Positions 9,233 to 17,267 of a stretch of 52,628 bases of DNA are shown here, one piece after another. The position numbers were made by a program, and so were the translations under genes. The notes beneath the pieces are model-generated. The model searched no databases. It was not told the origin of the DNA and saw only the letters and a list, made by a program, of their open reading frames with translations. This DNA is from an uncultured Bacteroidales bacterium (GTDB lineage: Bacteria; Bacteroidota; Bacteroidia; Bacteroidales; Bacteroidaceae). The stretch covers positions 1 to 52,628 of the forward strand of contig CADAJS010000019.1 in assembly GCA_902788315.1 (NCBI GenBank), given 5' to 3'. The first letter of the stretch is position 1, and each line of letters opens with the position of its first letter.

Positions 9233-9941
9233 TGTCTTCGGCGTGGGTCACCAGGTCTCTCATTCATCATCTTTTATATAAAAAGACGTGGGAAGTCTCA
9301 GGCCTGTTACCCATTTGTCTGTCTGAGGCTCTCGCATGCCCATCTATCAACAAATGAGCAACACTCAGACATCCCCACGCCCGATATATATTATGCCTCG
9401 CTTCCTCCCATTCTCTTGAGGGGGGTGGGTGGGGACATATATATACCAAACGCAGGCATCCATTGAGTTGCTTTGATGATGATAGATTCGAAACTTGCGA
9501 GATTTCAGACAATCATTCCAAAGCGCATAGCATTGGCGCCAATCACTAAATGCGCATTCTCCTATTTTTGCCACATCGGGCGACCGCTGTTGCCTTTTGT
9601 GGACGGAATGGTTTATTCCGTTGTGAATGCGTGGGCAAAGTTACGTGCTTTTTTCGATAATTCCCAATATTACCCCTTTTTTTTTTCGTATTCTGAGGCC
9701 TTCAGTAGTTTTCCGAATGTCACGCGCGCGTACATTATTTATATTTATAGGGTTTTGCCCATCAGTTGTCAGGTCTGTGTTTTTGTGCCAGTGGTTTTTC
9801 CCGGTTGGCGGTGAGTAGTGTGACATCATGATAATGGGAGCTTTGGTTGTCTTCTTGCTTACCACACCCCTGACCCCTTTCATCAGAGGGATAAGGGTGG
9901 GGCATACAAGGTAGAATGTGGCAGGGGTAAGCTACGCAAAG
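9233..9941. other. Long gene-free region between the LytTR gene and tRNA-Gln
   Basis: About 700 bases with no convincing gene; the short open frames on both strands have no recognisable similarity. It contains a promoter-like site for the LytTR gene (9636-9667), GC-rich imperfect hairpins at about 9411-9437 (CCTCCCATTC with GGGGGGTGGG) and 9862-9902 (CACCCCTGACCCC with GGGTGGGG), and AT repeats near 9384 and 9438. The hairpins resemble the dispersed GC-rich palindromic elements seen elsewhere in the window. Confidence 0.5.
9636..9667 (-). promoter_or_regulatory. Bacteroidetes-type promoter, probably for the LytTR gene
   Basis: On the minus strand a TTG is followed after 21 bases by TAACTTTG, fitting the TTG-N19-21-TAnnTTTG pattern. 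If used, the LytTR mRNA has an unusually long leader of nearly 400 bases. Confidence 0.45.
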
Positions 9942-9979
9942 AGAGAGGGTGCATCAGCTTGTAGCTGTGCACCCTCTCT
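9942..9979 (-). terminator. Strong hairpin just 3' of tRNA-Gln
   Basis: A perfect 12-bp stem AGAGAGGGTGCA/TGCACCCTCTCT closes on a loop that can itself pair (CAGC/GCTG). It starts four bases beyond the 3' end of tRNA-Gln and most likely ends that transcript, although the T tract after it is poor. Confidence 0.6.
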
Positions 9980-9982
9980 ATG

Positions 9983-10053
9983 TTGGGCTACCCGGACTCG
10001 AACCAGGAAAGGCAGGACCAGAATCTGCAGTGTTACCATTACACCATAGCCCA
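9983..10053 (-). tRNA. tRNA-Gln (CTG anticodon)
   Basis: On the minus strand the sequence folds as a cloverleaf: acceptor TGGGCTA/TAGCCCA, D stem GTGT/ACAC, anticodon loop TTCTGGT (anticodon CTG) and T arm CCTGG-TTCGAGT-CCGGG. CCA is not encoded. The last pair of the anticodon stem is an A-C mismatch, which is slightly irregular. A promoter and a hairpin terminator flank it, so it appears to be a single-gene transcript. Confidence 0.93.
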
Positions 10054-10085
10054 ATCAAGTGGTGCAACCTCCTCGGTTGCGAGTG

Positions 10086-10116
10086 CAAAGGTATGGCGTT
10101 TTTTTGGAACGGCAAA
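10086..10116 (-). promoter_or_regulatory. Promoter of tRNA-Gln
   Basis: On the minus strand TTTG is followed after 19 bases by TACCTTTG, a perfect match to the Bacteroidetes housekeeping promoter. It ends 33 bases before the tRNA. Confidence 0.75.
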
Positions 10117-10217
10117 ACGTTTTCCCAAAAAAATGTGAAAAAATTGTTTATTTGGTGAGGAAGATGTACCTTTGACCTTTGGTCTTAGGTACTCTCGCTC
10201 GGAAAAATGCAAATAAA

Positions 10218-10249
10218 TTTGCTTTTTCGCTCGCTTATCCGTACCTTTG
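10218..10249 (+). promoter_or_regulatory. Promoter of the rsfS-ftsH-cdsA operon
   Basis: TTTG at 10218, a 20-base spacer and TACCTTTG at 10242-10249 match the Bacteroidetes consensus. The rsfS ATG is about 50 bases downstream. A second TACCTTTG lies about 75 bases upstream and could act as an alternative. Confidence 0.75.
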
Positions 10250-10300
10250 TGACCGCTTTACTATACCAATAACATAAGATAACAGCTAACGACTGAGTGA

Positions 10301-10663
10301 ATGAAGGATAAAACGGATGTATTAGTGGATGCCGTAGTCGAGGGACTGCAGGAGAAGCGAGGACGGCAAATCGTCGTGGCCAACTTGGAGGTGATTCCCG
10401 ATACAATATGCAAGCGCTTTGTGCTGTGTACGGGCGGTTCGCCCAATCAGGTGCAGGCCTTGGCACAGAGTGTGGGCGAGAAGGTGCGCTCCCTGACGGG
10501 CGACCATCCCATCTGTGTGAACGGCATGCGTGGAGGCGTCTGGGTGGCCATGGACTATGCTGATGTGATGGTGCATATCTTCCTGCCCGAGGAACGCGCA
10601 TTCTACGACCTGGAGCATCTCTGGGCCGACGCCGAACTAACGGAGGTGGAGGACGAGGATTAG
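10301..10663 (+). CDS. rsfS: Ribosomal silencing factor RsfS
   Basis: 120 residues, normal for the family. RsfS binds ribosomal protein uL14 and blocks joining of the 50S and 30S subunits, saving energy when nutrients are low. The family pattern is clear: helical start (VDAVVEGLQEKRG), DTICKRFVLCTGGSPNQV in the core and GVWVAMDYADVMVHIFLPEE with the conserved D-Y-x-D-V-x-V-H-x-F segment. It is the first gene of an operon with ftsH and cdsA, an arrangement common in Bacteroidetes, and has a clear promoter upstream. Confidence 0.95.
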   Translation: MKDKTDVLVDAVVEGLQEKRGRQIVVANLEVIPDTICKRFVLCTGGSPNQVQALAQSVGEKVRSLTGDHPICVNGMRGGVWVAMDYADVMVHIFLPEERAFYDLEHLWADAELTEVEDED

Positions 10664-10774
10664 CAATCCATTATCCCACTGATTCGTCGATGAAGAGTGT
10701 TTCTTCCGATTCCCCTACTCATAATTCATAACTCCTCAATTACATACCGCAAAGAGAGGTTCTAAAGAGATAAT

Positions 10775-12718
10775 ATGGCAGACAAGAAATCAAAAATGCC
10801 GCGCTTCAGCCTGACATGGCTCTATCTGGTCATAGCAATAGTGTTGGGCTATCTGGTACTTAACTCGGGCGGCTCGTCGCTTCAGGGTGGCGCGTCCAAG
10901 GAGGTGAGCTATACGGAGTTCAAACAATATGTGGCTCAGGGATATGCGTCCAGCATCGTCGTGAACAAGAAGGAAAGCTCGCTGGTCATGTATGTCAGGC
11001 CGGAGCATATCCGTGACGTCTTCAAGACGGGCAACGTGCCCGTGGGTAGCCAAGCCTATGTGGAGACGGAGTTCCTGAGTTCCGAGAAACTGCAGGACTT
11101 CCTGGACGAACAGGAGACGCTGGGCCACTTCTCGGGCCGGGTAAGCCACCGCAGCGGCGACTCGGGCCTGTGGAACTTTATCTGGAGCTTTGGCCCCCTG
11201 ATTTTCATTATCGTCTTCTGGATAATGATGATGCGCCGCATGGGCGGCGGAGGCTCGGGCAATGCTGGCGGGCCGATGGGCATCTTCAATGTGGGACGCA
11301 GCCGGGCCCAGCTGGTGGAGAAGGATGAGGCCTCGAAGGTCACCTTTCGTGATGTGGCCGGGCAGGCAGGAGCCAAGCAGGAGGTGCAGGAAATCGTCGA
11401 GTTCCTGAAGAATCCCAAGAAATATACCGACCTGGGAGGAAAGATTCCCAAGGGCGCCCTCCTCGTAGGCCCTCCGGGCACGGGTAAGACGTTGCTGGCC
11501 AAGGCTGTGGCCGGCGAGGCCGACGTGCCATTCTTCAGCATGTCGGGCTCGGATTTCGTGGAGATGTTTGTGGGCGTCGGTGCCAGCCGCGTACGCGACC
11601 TCTTCCGCCAAGCCAAGGAGAAGGCTCCCTGTATCATCTTCATCGACGAAATCGACGCCGTGGGACGTGCCCGCGCCAACCGTGCTGCCATGAGCTCCAA
11701 CGACGAGCGGGAGAGCACGCTGAACCAGCTGCTCACCGAGATGGACGGCTTTGGGACCAACAGCGGTGTCATCATCCTGGCCGCCACCAACCGTGCTGAC
11801 ATCCTTGATAAGGCACTTTTGCGCGCCGGACGCTTCGACCGCCAAATCCATGTTGACCTGCCCGACCTGAACGAGCGCAAGGAGATCTTTCAGGTCCACC
11901 TGCGCCCCATCAAGACGGACGAGACGCTCGACATCGACTTCCTGGCCCGCCAGACACCGGGGTTCAGTGGGGCCGACATCGCAAATGTGTGTAACGAGGC
12001 TGCCCTCATTGCTGCCCGCGGCAGCAAATCTTCCGTGGGCAAGGACGACTTCTTAGCCGCCGTGGACCGCATCATCGGAGGACTGGAGAAGAAGACCAAG
12101 GTGATGACCGCCGAGGAAAAACGCACCATCGCCCTCCACGAGGCCGGACATGCCTCTATCAGCTGGCTGCTGCAATACGCCAACCCGCTGGTCAAGGTGA
12201 CCATCGTGCCGCGTGGCCGTGCCTTGGGCGCTGCCTGGTATCTGCCCGAGGAGCGCCAGATCACCACCCGCGAGCAGATGCTCGACGAGATGTGTGCCAC
12301 GCTGGGAGGGCGAGCTGCCGAGGAACTCTTCACCGGCCATATCAGCAGCGGAGCGATGAACGACCTGGAACGCGTCACCAAGCAAGCCTATGGCATGATT
12401 GCCTATATGGGCATGGGTGACAAGCTGCCCAACCTCTGCTACTATAACAACGACGAATATAATTTCCAGAAACCCTACTCCGAGGCTACGGCCGAGACCA
12501 TCGACCAGGAAGTAAGGGAGATGATTGCCGAGCAATATGCCCGTGCCAAGAAAATCCTAAACGAGCATGCCGGCGAGCATGCCCAACTTGCCCAGCTGCT
12601 CGTGGAGCGCGAGGTTATCTTTGCCGAGGACGTGGAACGCATCTTCGGGCCTCGCCCCTGGACCAGCCGTACAGAGGAACTGCTCGATGAACAAAAGACA
12701 ACTGAAAACGAGGGATGA
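10775..12718 (+). CDS. ftsH: ATP-dependent zinc metalloprotease FtsH
   Basis: 647 residues, a membrane-anchored AAA+ protease that degrades damaged or short-lived membrane and cytosolic proteins. It has two membrane segments (about 13-30 and 141-158) enclosing a periplasmic domain, then a Gly-rich linker, the Walker A GPPGTGKT (about 232-239), Walker B FIDEIDAVGR, the second region of homology (ATNRADILDKALLRAGRFDR) and the zinc-binding HEAGH near 453. All key residues are present. The stop overlaps the cdsA start by four bases (ATGA), suggesting coupled translation. Full length for the family. Confidence 0.97.
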   Translation: MADKKSKMPRFSLTWLYLVIAIVLGYLVLNSGGSSLQGGASKEVSYTEFKQYVAQGYASSIVVNKKESSLVMYVRPEHIRDVFKTGNVPVGSQAYVETEFLSSEKLQDFLDEQETLGHFSGRVSHRSGDSGLWNFIWSFGPLIFIIVFWIMMMRRMGGGGSGNAGGPMGIFNVGRSRAQLVEKDEASKVTFRDVAGQAGAKQEVQEIVEFLKNPKKYTDLGGKIPKGALLVGPPGTGKTLLAKAVAGEADVPFFSMSGSDFVEMFVGVGASRVRDLFRQAKEKAPCIIFIDEIDAVGRARANRAAMSSNDERESTLNQLLTEMDGFGTNSGVIILAATNRADILDKALLRAGRFDRQIHVDLPDLNERKEIFQVHLRPIKTDETLDIDFLARQTPGFSGADIANVCNEAALIAARGSKSSVGKDDFLAAVDRIIGGLEKKTKVMTAEEKRTIALHEAGHASISWLLQYANPLVKVTIVPRGRALGAAWYLPEERQITTREQMLDEMCATLGGRAAEELFTGHISSGAMNDLERVTKQAYGMIAYMGMGDKLPNLCYYNNDEYNFQKPYSEATAETIDQEVREMIAEQYARAKKILNEHAGEHAQLAQLLVEREVIFAEDVERIFGPRPWTSRTEELLDEQKTTENEG

Positions 12719-13566
12719 GAAACTTTATCATTCGCGCCCTGACGGGCATTGTCTATGTCGCCCTTCTGGTGGGCTGCACCGTATGGAGCCCCGTGACGGC
12801 ATTCTTCTTCTTCGCTCTTGTGGCTGCATCCTGCGTGGGCGAGTTCTGCATGCTGGTGAATCGCCATGCTGGGGCGTCGGTGGTCATTTCGCTTAATGTG
12901 CTGGCTGCTTTCCTGCTGGTGGCCTCCGTATGGCTCTATTGTATCGGCTCTCCCACGACCGGGCAGTCTCTGGCACTCTATGTGCTGCTCGTCATCTACC
13001 TGCTCGTGAGCGAACTCTATCGCGGCTCGGACAATCCCCTGCGCAACTGGGCACTGAGCCTCTTCTCCCATGTCTATGCCGCAGTGCCCTTTGCCCTGCT
13101 CCCGATGCTCAGCGTGCGCTACGATGCCGCAGCCTCGTCCTACGCCTATACGTGGCAGTACCCCCTCGCCCTCTTTGTATTTCTATGGGCCAACGATACG
13201 GGCGCCTATCTCTTCGGCGTCACGCTCGGACGCTATTTCCCAGCCAAGCTCTTCCCCAGCATTTCGCCCAAGAAGTCGTGGGTGGGAAGCATCGGCGGTG
13301 GTTTGCTTACGATGGTACTTTCCGTAGCTTGCTGGCGTCTGTTTCCAGACACGCTGCTCCTATGGCAATGGATGGGCTTTGCGCTCGTCGTGGTCATCTT
13401 CGGTACATGGGGCGACCTCGTGGAGAGCCGCTTCAAGCGCCAGCTTGGCATCAAGGACAGCGGCCACATCCTGCCCGGCCATGGCGGCCTGCTCGACCGC
13501 TTCGATAGTGCCCTGCTGGCCGTCCCCGCCGTTGTCATCTACTTCCTGCTGGTGCAGTCATATTGA
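12715..13566 (+). CDS. cdsA: Phosphatidate cytidylyltransferase
   Basis: 283 residues, inner membrane. It makes CDP-diacylglycerol from phosphatidic acid and CTP, the branch point for bacterial phospholipids. At least six hydrophobic segments are visible. The CdsA signature is present near the C-terminus as KDSGHILPGHGGLLDRFDS, with NDTGAYLFG and ISPKKSWVGSIGGG before it. It starts inside the ftsH stop codon and ends the operon; a palindromic terminator follows at 13612. Confidence 0.95.
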   Translation: MRNFIIRALTGIVYVALLVGCTVWSPVTAFFFFALVAASCVGEFCMLVNRHAGASVVISLNVLAAFLLVASVWLYCIGSPTTGQSLALYVLLVIYLLVSELYRGSDNPLRNWALSLFSHVYAAVPFALLPMLSVRYDAAASSYAYTWQYPLALFVFLWANDTGAYLFGVTLGRYFPAKLFPSISPKKSWVGSIGGGLLTMVLSVACWRLFPDTLLLWQWMGFALVVVIFGTWGDLVESRFKRQLGIKDSGHILPGHGGLLDRFDSALLAVPAVVIYFLLVQSY

Positions 13567-13611
13567 GTACGGACTTGCGCAAGAACTGGACAAAACTACA
13601 GCAAGCATGAG

Positions 13612-13638
13612 GGTTTCCCACGTGTGGGAAACCTTTTT
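13612..13638 (+). terminator. Palindromic terminator at the convergent cdsA / radical SAM junction
   Basis: GGTTTCCCAC-GT-GTGGGAAACC (13612-13633) is a perfect inverted repeat with a two-base centre, followed by TTTTT on plus. It lies 45 bases after the cdsA stop and about 50 before the end of the opposing gene. The same 18-base core recurs twice near 49550, in another convergent junction. Confidence 0.75.
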
Positions 13639-13684
13639 GCTTGCCGTGATTCAATGCCATTTCCCCAATTGTCTAATACTTGAG

Positions 13685-14296
13685 TTACGTCTGATACGTA
13701 AGTTCATCGAAGTGTTTAAATCCTAATGCGTTGAGGGATTCGCGGCTGCGGGAGACATCGTCGGGCGTGTTGTAATCAGGGATGTGAGGCAAGCGCAGGG
13801 TGATGCGATTGGTGTCGATATTCTGTGCCAGCCACTCGAGGTTGCGGTGCAATGGAGCGATGCTGCGTGTGGTGTAGCGTTGGTAGATGACTGGGTTCCA
13901 GTCTTTGATGTCGATGTAGAAATGGTGCACAAAGGGCAGAACTTCGCGCAGGGTGTCGAGGTTGGTGCTGAGGCTCGTTTCCATGCAGATGTGCCACGAC
14001 GGGGGACAGAGGCGGCAGAAGTCGGCGATGAAGCGGGAATGGAGCAGCGGTTCGCCGCCACCGAAGCAGATGCCGCCGTTGGTGGCTTGAAAATAGAGGT
14101 CATCGACGCGGACCTTGTCTAGCAGTTCCTGTGGTGTAATGTTTTGTTGGATGCCGCTTGGCTCGAGACATTGTGGGTTCAGACAATATCGGCAACGGAG
14201 CGGACAGCCGTGAAAGGCCACAAGTGTGGTAACGCCCTGGCCATCAGTAGCTAGGCGATGACGTGCGATGCCGATGAGGGGCGCCACTGGTATCAT
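13685..14296 (-). CDS. Radical SAM protein, glycyl-radical-enzyme activase-like
   Basis: 203 residues. The CPLRCRYC motif (about residues 31-38) is the CxxxCxxC iron-sulfur signature of radical SAM enzymes, followed by GGICFGGGEPLLH and FYIDIKDWN, as in pyruvate-formate-lyase activating enzymes. It lacks the extra ferredoxin-like cluster insert seen in larger activases and is short for the family. It overlaps the upstream TonB-like gene by four bases, so both are probably cotranslated. Its target glycyl radical enzyme is not in the window; the exact substrate cannot be told. Confidence 0.8.
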   Translation of the reverse strand: MIPVAPLIGIARHRLATDGQGVTTLVAFHGCPLRCRYCLNPQCLEPSGIQQNITPQELLDKVRVDDLYFQATNGGICFGGGEPLLHSRFIADFCRLCPPSWHICMETSLSTNLDTLREVLPFVHHFYIDIKDWNPVIYQRYTTRSIAPLHRNLEWLAQNIDTNRITLRLPHIPDYNTPDDVSRSRESLNALGFKHFDELTYQT

Positions 14297-14979
14297 GGGG
14301 TAATCTCGGACGAAGATTGTTTCGAGGATTGTTGCCCGAGCCGAAACTGAATGGGGAGCTGGAAGCGCGAACGCATAGTCTTATTGCCCTGTCGTGCCGG
14401 CTTCCACTTGGGCATTATCTTCACCAACCGTTCGGCCTCCTTCGCCAGGTTTTCGTCGGGCGAACGAAGTGTCTTCACGTCCACGATGGATCCGTCCTTG
14501 TTCACCACGAAGGAGACGATGACGCGTCCCTGCACGCCTTGTTCCCGGCAGATGGAGGGATACTTGATGTGCTCGGACAGCCACTTGAGGCAAGCCTCGT
14601 CGCCGCCGGGGAACTGCGCGCTCTCCTCCACGACACCAAATAACTGGTTGTCCAAGTTGATTTGTTGTTTGATGCGCTGTGCGACAGGATCCACCTGCTC
14701 GCTCTTCACCGACTGGCGGGATTCGGCGGCGCTTTGCGCCATCGCACCCGTGGGGATGAGCGAAGCCGAGATGCCTGCCACGATGACGGCGCGTCCCAGC
14801 CTTCGGCGTGCTTGCAACTGACGTTCCAGCTGGCGCACCTCGGCTTCGCATGCGGGGCAAGTGCCCAGGCATTCGCCTTCGTGGGTGCACTCGTGGGGCG
14901 CATAGCGTATCTCGTTTGCCTCGGCAATGCGGCGCCGCACCTCGCGCAGCGTCTCGCAAATTAGTTTTCCTCGTGTCAT
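14293..14979 (-). CDS. TonB-family energy transducer with N-terminal cysteine cluster
   Basis: 228 residues. The cytoplasmic N-terminus carries four closely spaced cysteines in CTHEGECLGTCPAC (residues 31-44), a possible metal site recognisable in a group of Bacteroidetes TonB-like proteins. One membrane segment follows (about 62-80), then a short periplasmic linker and a TonB C-terminal domain (FPGGDEACLKWL through GRVIVSFVVNKDGSIVDV to the PKWKPARQGNK region). That domain is about 88 percent identical over ~99 residues to the one encoded at 38932-39645. It lacks the Pro-rich spacer of classical TonB. Probable role: transmitting proton-motive force to outer-membrane receptors, but a different energy-coupling role is possible. 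Confidence 0.82.
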   Translation of the reverse strand: MTRGKLICETLREVRRRIAEANEIRYAPHECTHEGECLGTCPACEAEVRQLERQLQARRRLGRAVIVAGISASLIPTGAMAQSAAESRQSVKSEQVDPVAQRIKQQINLDNQLFGVVEESAQFPGGDEACLKWLSEHIKYPSICREQGVQGRVIVSFVVNKDGSIVDVKTLRSPDENLAKEAERLVKIMPKWKPARQGNKTMRSRFQLPIQFRLGQQSSKQSSSEITP

Positions 14980-15031
14980 GGCCTATCTGATTCTGATATC
15001 TACCTCGGCTGCCCCCAGCCTCTCTCTGCAG

Positions 15032-15116
15032 TGCCCGGAACGGGACTCGAACCCGTACGACCGCAATGGTCAAGGGATTTTAAGTCCCTCGTGTCTACCA
15101 ATTCCACCATCTGGGC
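15032..15116 (-). tRNA. tRNA-Leu (TAA anticodon)
   Basis: On the minus strand: acceptor GCCCAGA/TCCGGGC (one A-C mismatch), D arm GGTGGAATTGGTAGACAC, anticodon arm GGGAC-TTAAAAT-CCC region with anticodon TAA, a long class II variable arm and T arm ACGGG-TTCGAGT-CCCGT. CCA is not encoded. A matching promoter lies at 15141-15171. Confidence 0.94.
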
Positions 15117-15140
15117 AGCCGTTCGTTCTTTTTCTGGGTG

Positions 15141-15171
15141 CAAAGGTAAGGAGAATAGTTCAAAGTACAAA
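15141..15171 (-). promoter_or_regulatory. Promoter of tRNA-Leu
   Basis: On minus, TTTG is followed after 19 bases by TACCTTTG, ending 25 bases before the tRNA. Spacing and sequence are the same as at tRNA-Gln. Confidence 0.72.
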
Positions 15172-15219
15172 GCATAAGGGGCAAAGATTTTCTTTGCCCC
15201 GCGCTTTTGTTCTCTTTTT

Positions 15220-15774
15220 TTAATTATTAGCGATGATGAGCGTATTGCCTATGAGGCTCACGCGGTAGCGATAGAGCGGCCGGCCGTCGGTGGTGCGCCC
15301 CAAGTCGTTCAGGTCGTAGCTCCGCTTGCACGTGGGACAGAGGGCGATGCCTCCCTCCTGGAGCACCATGCGCTTCGTGATGCTGTACTCATGGTAGCAG
15401 TTGGGGCAGGCCAGGTCGAAGCAGACCACGCGGCTCACGTCCTGTCCCATCTCGGGAATCTGCGGCAGTCCCACGATGAGGCCGGAGAGTCCCAGGTAGA
15501 AGCCCGAGTATCCGGTGAGTGCCGTCTGGTTCACCGTGTCGCTCGCCTTCAGGTTGGCAATGATGAAAGAGCGGTTTCCGCCCGTGATGGTGCAGAACTC
15601 GCCCATGCTGTTACAGGCGGTGTAGAGCACCGGCGACTGGTAGATGTTGTCCATCGTGAAGTGGGCGGGCAGGCGGCTGAACGTATTGTCGGCCTTGTTG
15701 CATGCGCTCAGCAGGCACATCAAGCAGCCGAGGCAGCAGCCCATCACGGCACCCAACTTTCTCCTCCGTCTCAT
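15220..15774 (-). CDS. Lipoprotein with a Rieske-like fold and two CxxC pairs
   Basis: 184 residues. A basic start and hydrophobic stretch end in a lipobox (LLSAC, Cys about 25). The C-terminal half has the outline of a Rieske domain (CFDLACPNC, then LCPTCKRSYDLND, then PLYRYRVSLIGNTLIIAN), but the usual Cys-x-His and Cys-x-x-His cluster ligands appear as Cys-x-x-Cys pairs. It may therefore bind zinc or a rubredoxin-type iron instead of a 2Fe-2S cluster, or be purely structural. It is the last gene after argH, 26 bases downstream, probably in the pyrE-SRPBCC-argH unit. Function unknown. Confidence 0.65.
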   Translation of the reverse strand: MRRRRKLGAVMGCCLGCLMCLLSACNKADNTFSRLPAHFTMDNIYQSPVLYTACNSMGEFCTITGGNRSFIIANLKASDTVNQTALTGYSGFYLGLSGLIVGLPQIPEMGQDVSRVVCFDLACPNCYHEYSITKRMVLQEGGIALCPTCKRSYDLNDLGRTTDGRPLYRYRVSLIGNTLIIANN

Positions 15775-15800
15775 AATCCCTAATCTCTAATCCTTAATCT

Positions 15801-17207
15801 TTATTCCCCAATTCCCCTAAGCTGCTTCTCTGCCTCCTCCATCCTGTGGAAGTTGAAGCCACTCCACACCTGTTCCATCAGGGCGTGTATCTCCTTGTTG
15901 CAGAGATTGCCGATGCTGCCCTCGTGGGTGTGGTGCACCTCCTTGCGGGGCGTGAAGCGTCCAGCCTCGATGTCCATCCCCACCTTCTTGTAAGCGTCGC
16001 GGAAGGGCATGCCCTCCGTAGCCAGGCGGTTCACCTCCTCGACGGAGAACATCAGGTCGTAGCGCGGGTCGGAGAGGATGTGCTCGTTCACCTCGATGCG
16101 TTCCACGATGTAGGAAGTCATGCGCAGGCAATCGCGCAGTTCGTCAAAAGCGGGCAGGAAGACCTCCTTGATGATTTGCAGGTCGCGGAAGTAGCCGCTG
16201 GGCAGGTTGTTCATGATGAGCATGATCTGCTGTGGCAGTGCCTGCAGCTTGTTGCAGCGGGCACGGGTGAGTTCGAAGACGTCGGGATTCTTCTTGTGCG
16301 GCATGATGCTGGAGCCCGTGGTGCACTCTTTGGGCAACCGCACGAAGCCGAAGTTCTGGGAGTTGAAGAGGCAGGCGTCGAAGGCCAGCTTGCTTACGGT
16401 GCCGGCTATCGAGGCCAGTGCGAAGGCCACGTTACGCTCCATCTTTCCACGTCCCATCTGGGCATAGACCACGTTGTAGTCCATCGAGTCGAAGCCCAGC
16501 AGGTCCGTCGTCATTTGCCGGCGCAGGGGGAAACTGCTTCCATAGCCTGCGGCAGAACCCAAGGGGTTGCGGTTCGTCATCCGATAAGCGGCTTGCAGGA
16601 ACATCAGGTCGTCCACCAGGCTCTCGGCATACGCACCGAACCACAGACCGAAGCTGCTGGGCATGGCCACCTGCAGGTGGGTGTAGCCCGGCATCAGCAC
16701 GTCGCGGTATCTCTCGCTCTGCCTCTGCAGGTGATCAAAGAGCGTGCGGACGTCTTCGGCCACCATCTTCAGCTGCCGGCGCGTGAAGAGCTTCAGGTCC
16801 ACCAGCACCTGGTCGTTGCGCGAGCGGCCCGAGTGAATCTTCTTGCCCATGTCGCCCAGGCGGCGCGTGAGCAGCAATTCCACCTCGGAGTGGACGTCCT
16901 CGATGCCCTCCTCGATGCGGAAGTCTCCGTCGTGTATCTCGGTGAGAATGTGGCGCAGCTCGGAGAGCAGTGCCTGCAACTCGCTGGCCGTGAGCAGCCC
17001 GATGCTCTCCAGCATGGTGATGTGGGCCATTGAGCCCAGCACGTCGGCCTCGGCCAGATAGAGGTCCATCTCGCGGTCTCGCCCCACGGTGAAGCGCTCT
17101 ATCTCGCGGTTTATCTCATAGCCTTTGTCCCAGAGTTTGGAGGCGCCCCCGCTCGCTTGCCCTTCCCGGGGAGAGGCGGTAGGCTTTGCCTGCTTCGTCG
17201 TATCCAT
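15801..17207 (-). CDS. argH: Argininosuccinate lyase
   Basis: 468 residues, cytoplasmic. Cleaves argininosuccinate to arginine and fumarate, the last step of arginine synthesis. The fumarase/aspartase-family signature GSSIMPHKKNPD is intact near residue 295, and HSGRSRNDQV and PGYTHLQVAMPS match conserved substrate-binding segments. The N-terminus (SKLWDKGYEINREIERFTVG) fits the family after a short variable extension. It lies in a minus-strand run behind pyrE and the SRPBCC gene. Confidence 0.96.
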   Translation of the reverse strand: MDTTKQAKPTASPREGQASGGASKLWDKGYEINREIERFTVGRDREMDLYLAEADVLGSMAHITMLESIGLLTASELQALLSELRHILTEIHDGDFRIEEGIEDVHSEVELLLTRRLGDMGKKIHSGRSRNDQVLVDLKLFTRRQLKMVAEDVRTLFDHLQRQSERYRDVLMPGYTHLQVAMPSSFGLWFGAYAESLVDDLMFLQAAYRMTNRNPLGSAAGYGSSFPLRRQMTTDLLGFDSMDYNVVYAQMGRGKMERNVAFALASIAGTVSKLAFDACLFNSQNFGFVRLPKECTTGSSIMPHKKNPDVFELTRARCNKLQALPQQIMLIMNNLPSGYFRDLQIIKEVFLPAFDELRDCLRMTSYIVERIEVNEHILSDPRYDLMFSVEEVNRLATEGMPFRDAYKKVGMDIEAGRFTPRKEVHHTHEGSIGNLCNKEIHALMEQVWSGFNFHRMEEAEKQLRGIGE

Positions 17208-17240
17208 AATAATATGATGTATGCTTTTCGTACTGAAACT

Positions 17241-17266
17241 GTCCCCCCTCCTTGCAGGGGTGGAGG
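17241..17266. repeat. GC-rich hairpin between argH and the SRPBCC gene
   Basis: CCCCCCTCCTTGCAGGGGTGGAGG forms an imperfect stem directly next to the SRPBCC stop codon (17268). Its composition resembles the larger GC-rich palindromic elements at 17775 and 22554. Confidence 0.4.
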
Positions 17267-17267
17267 C

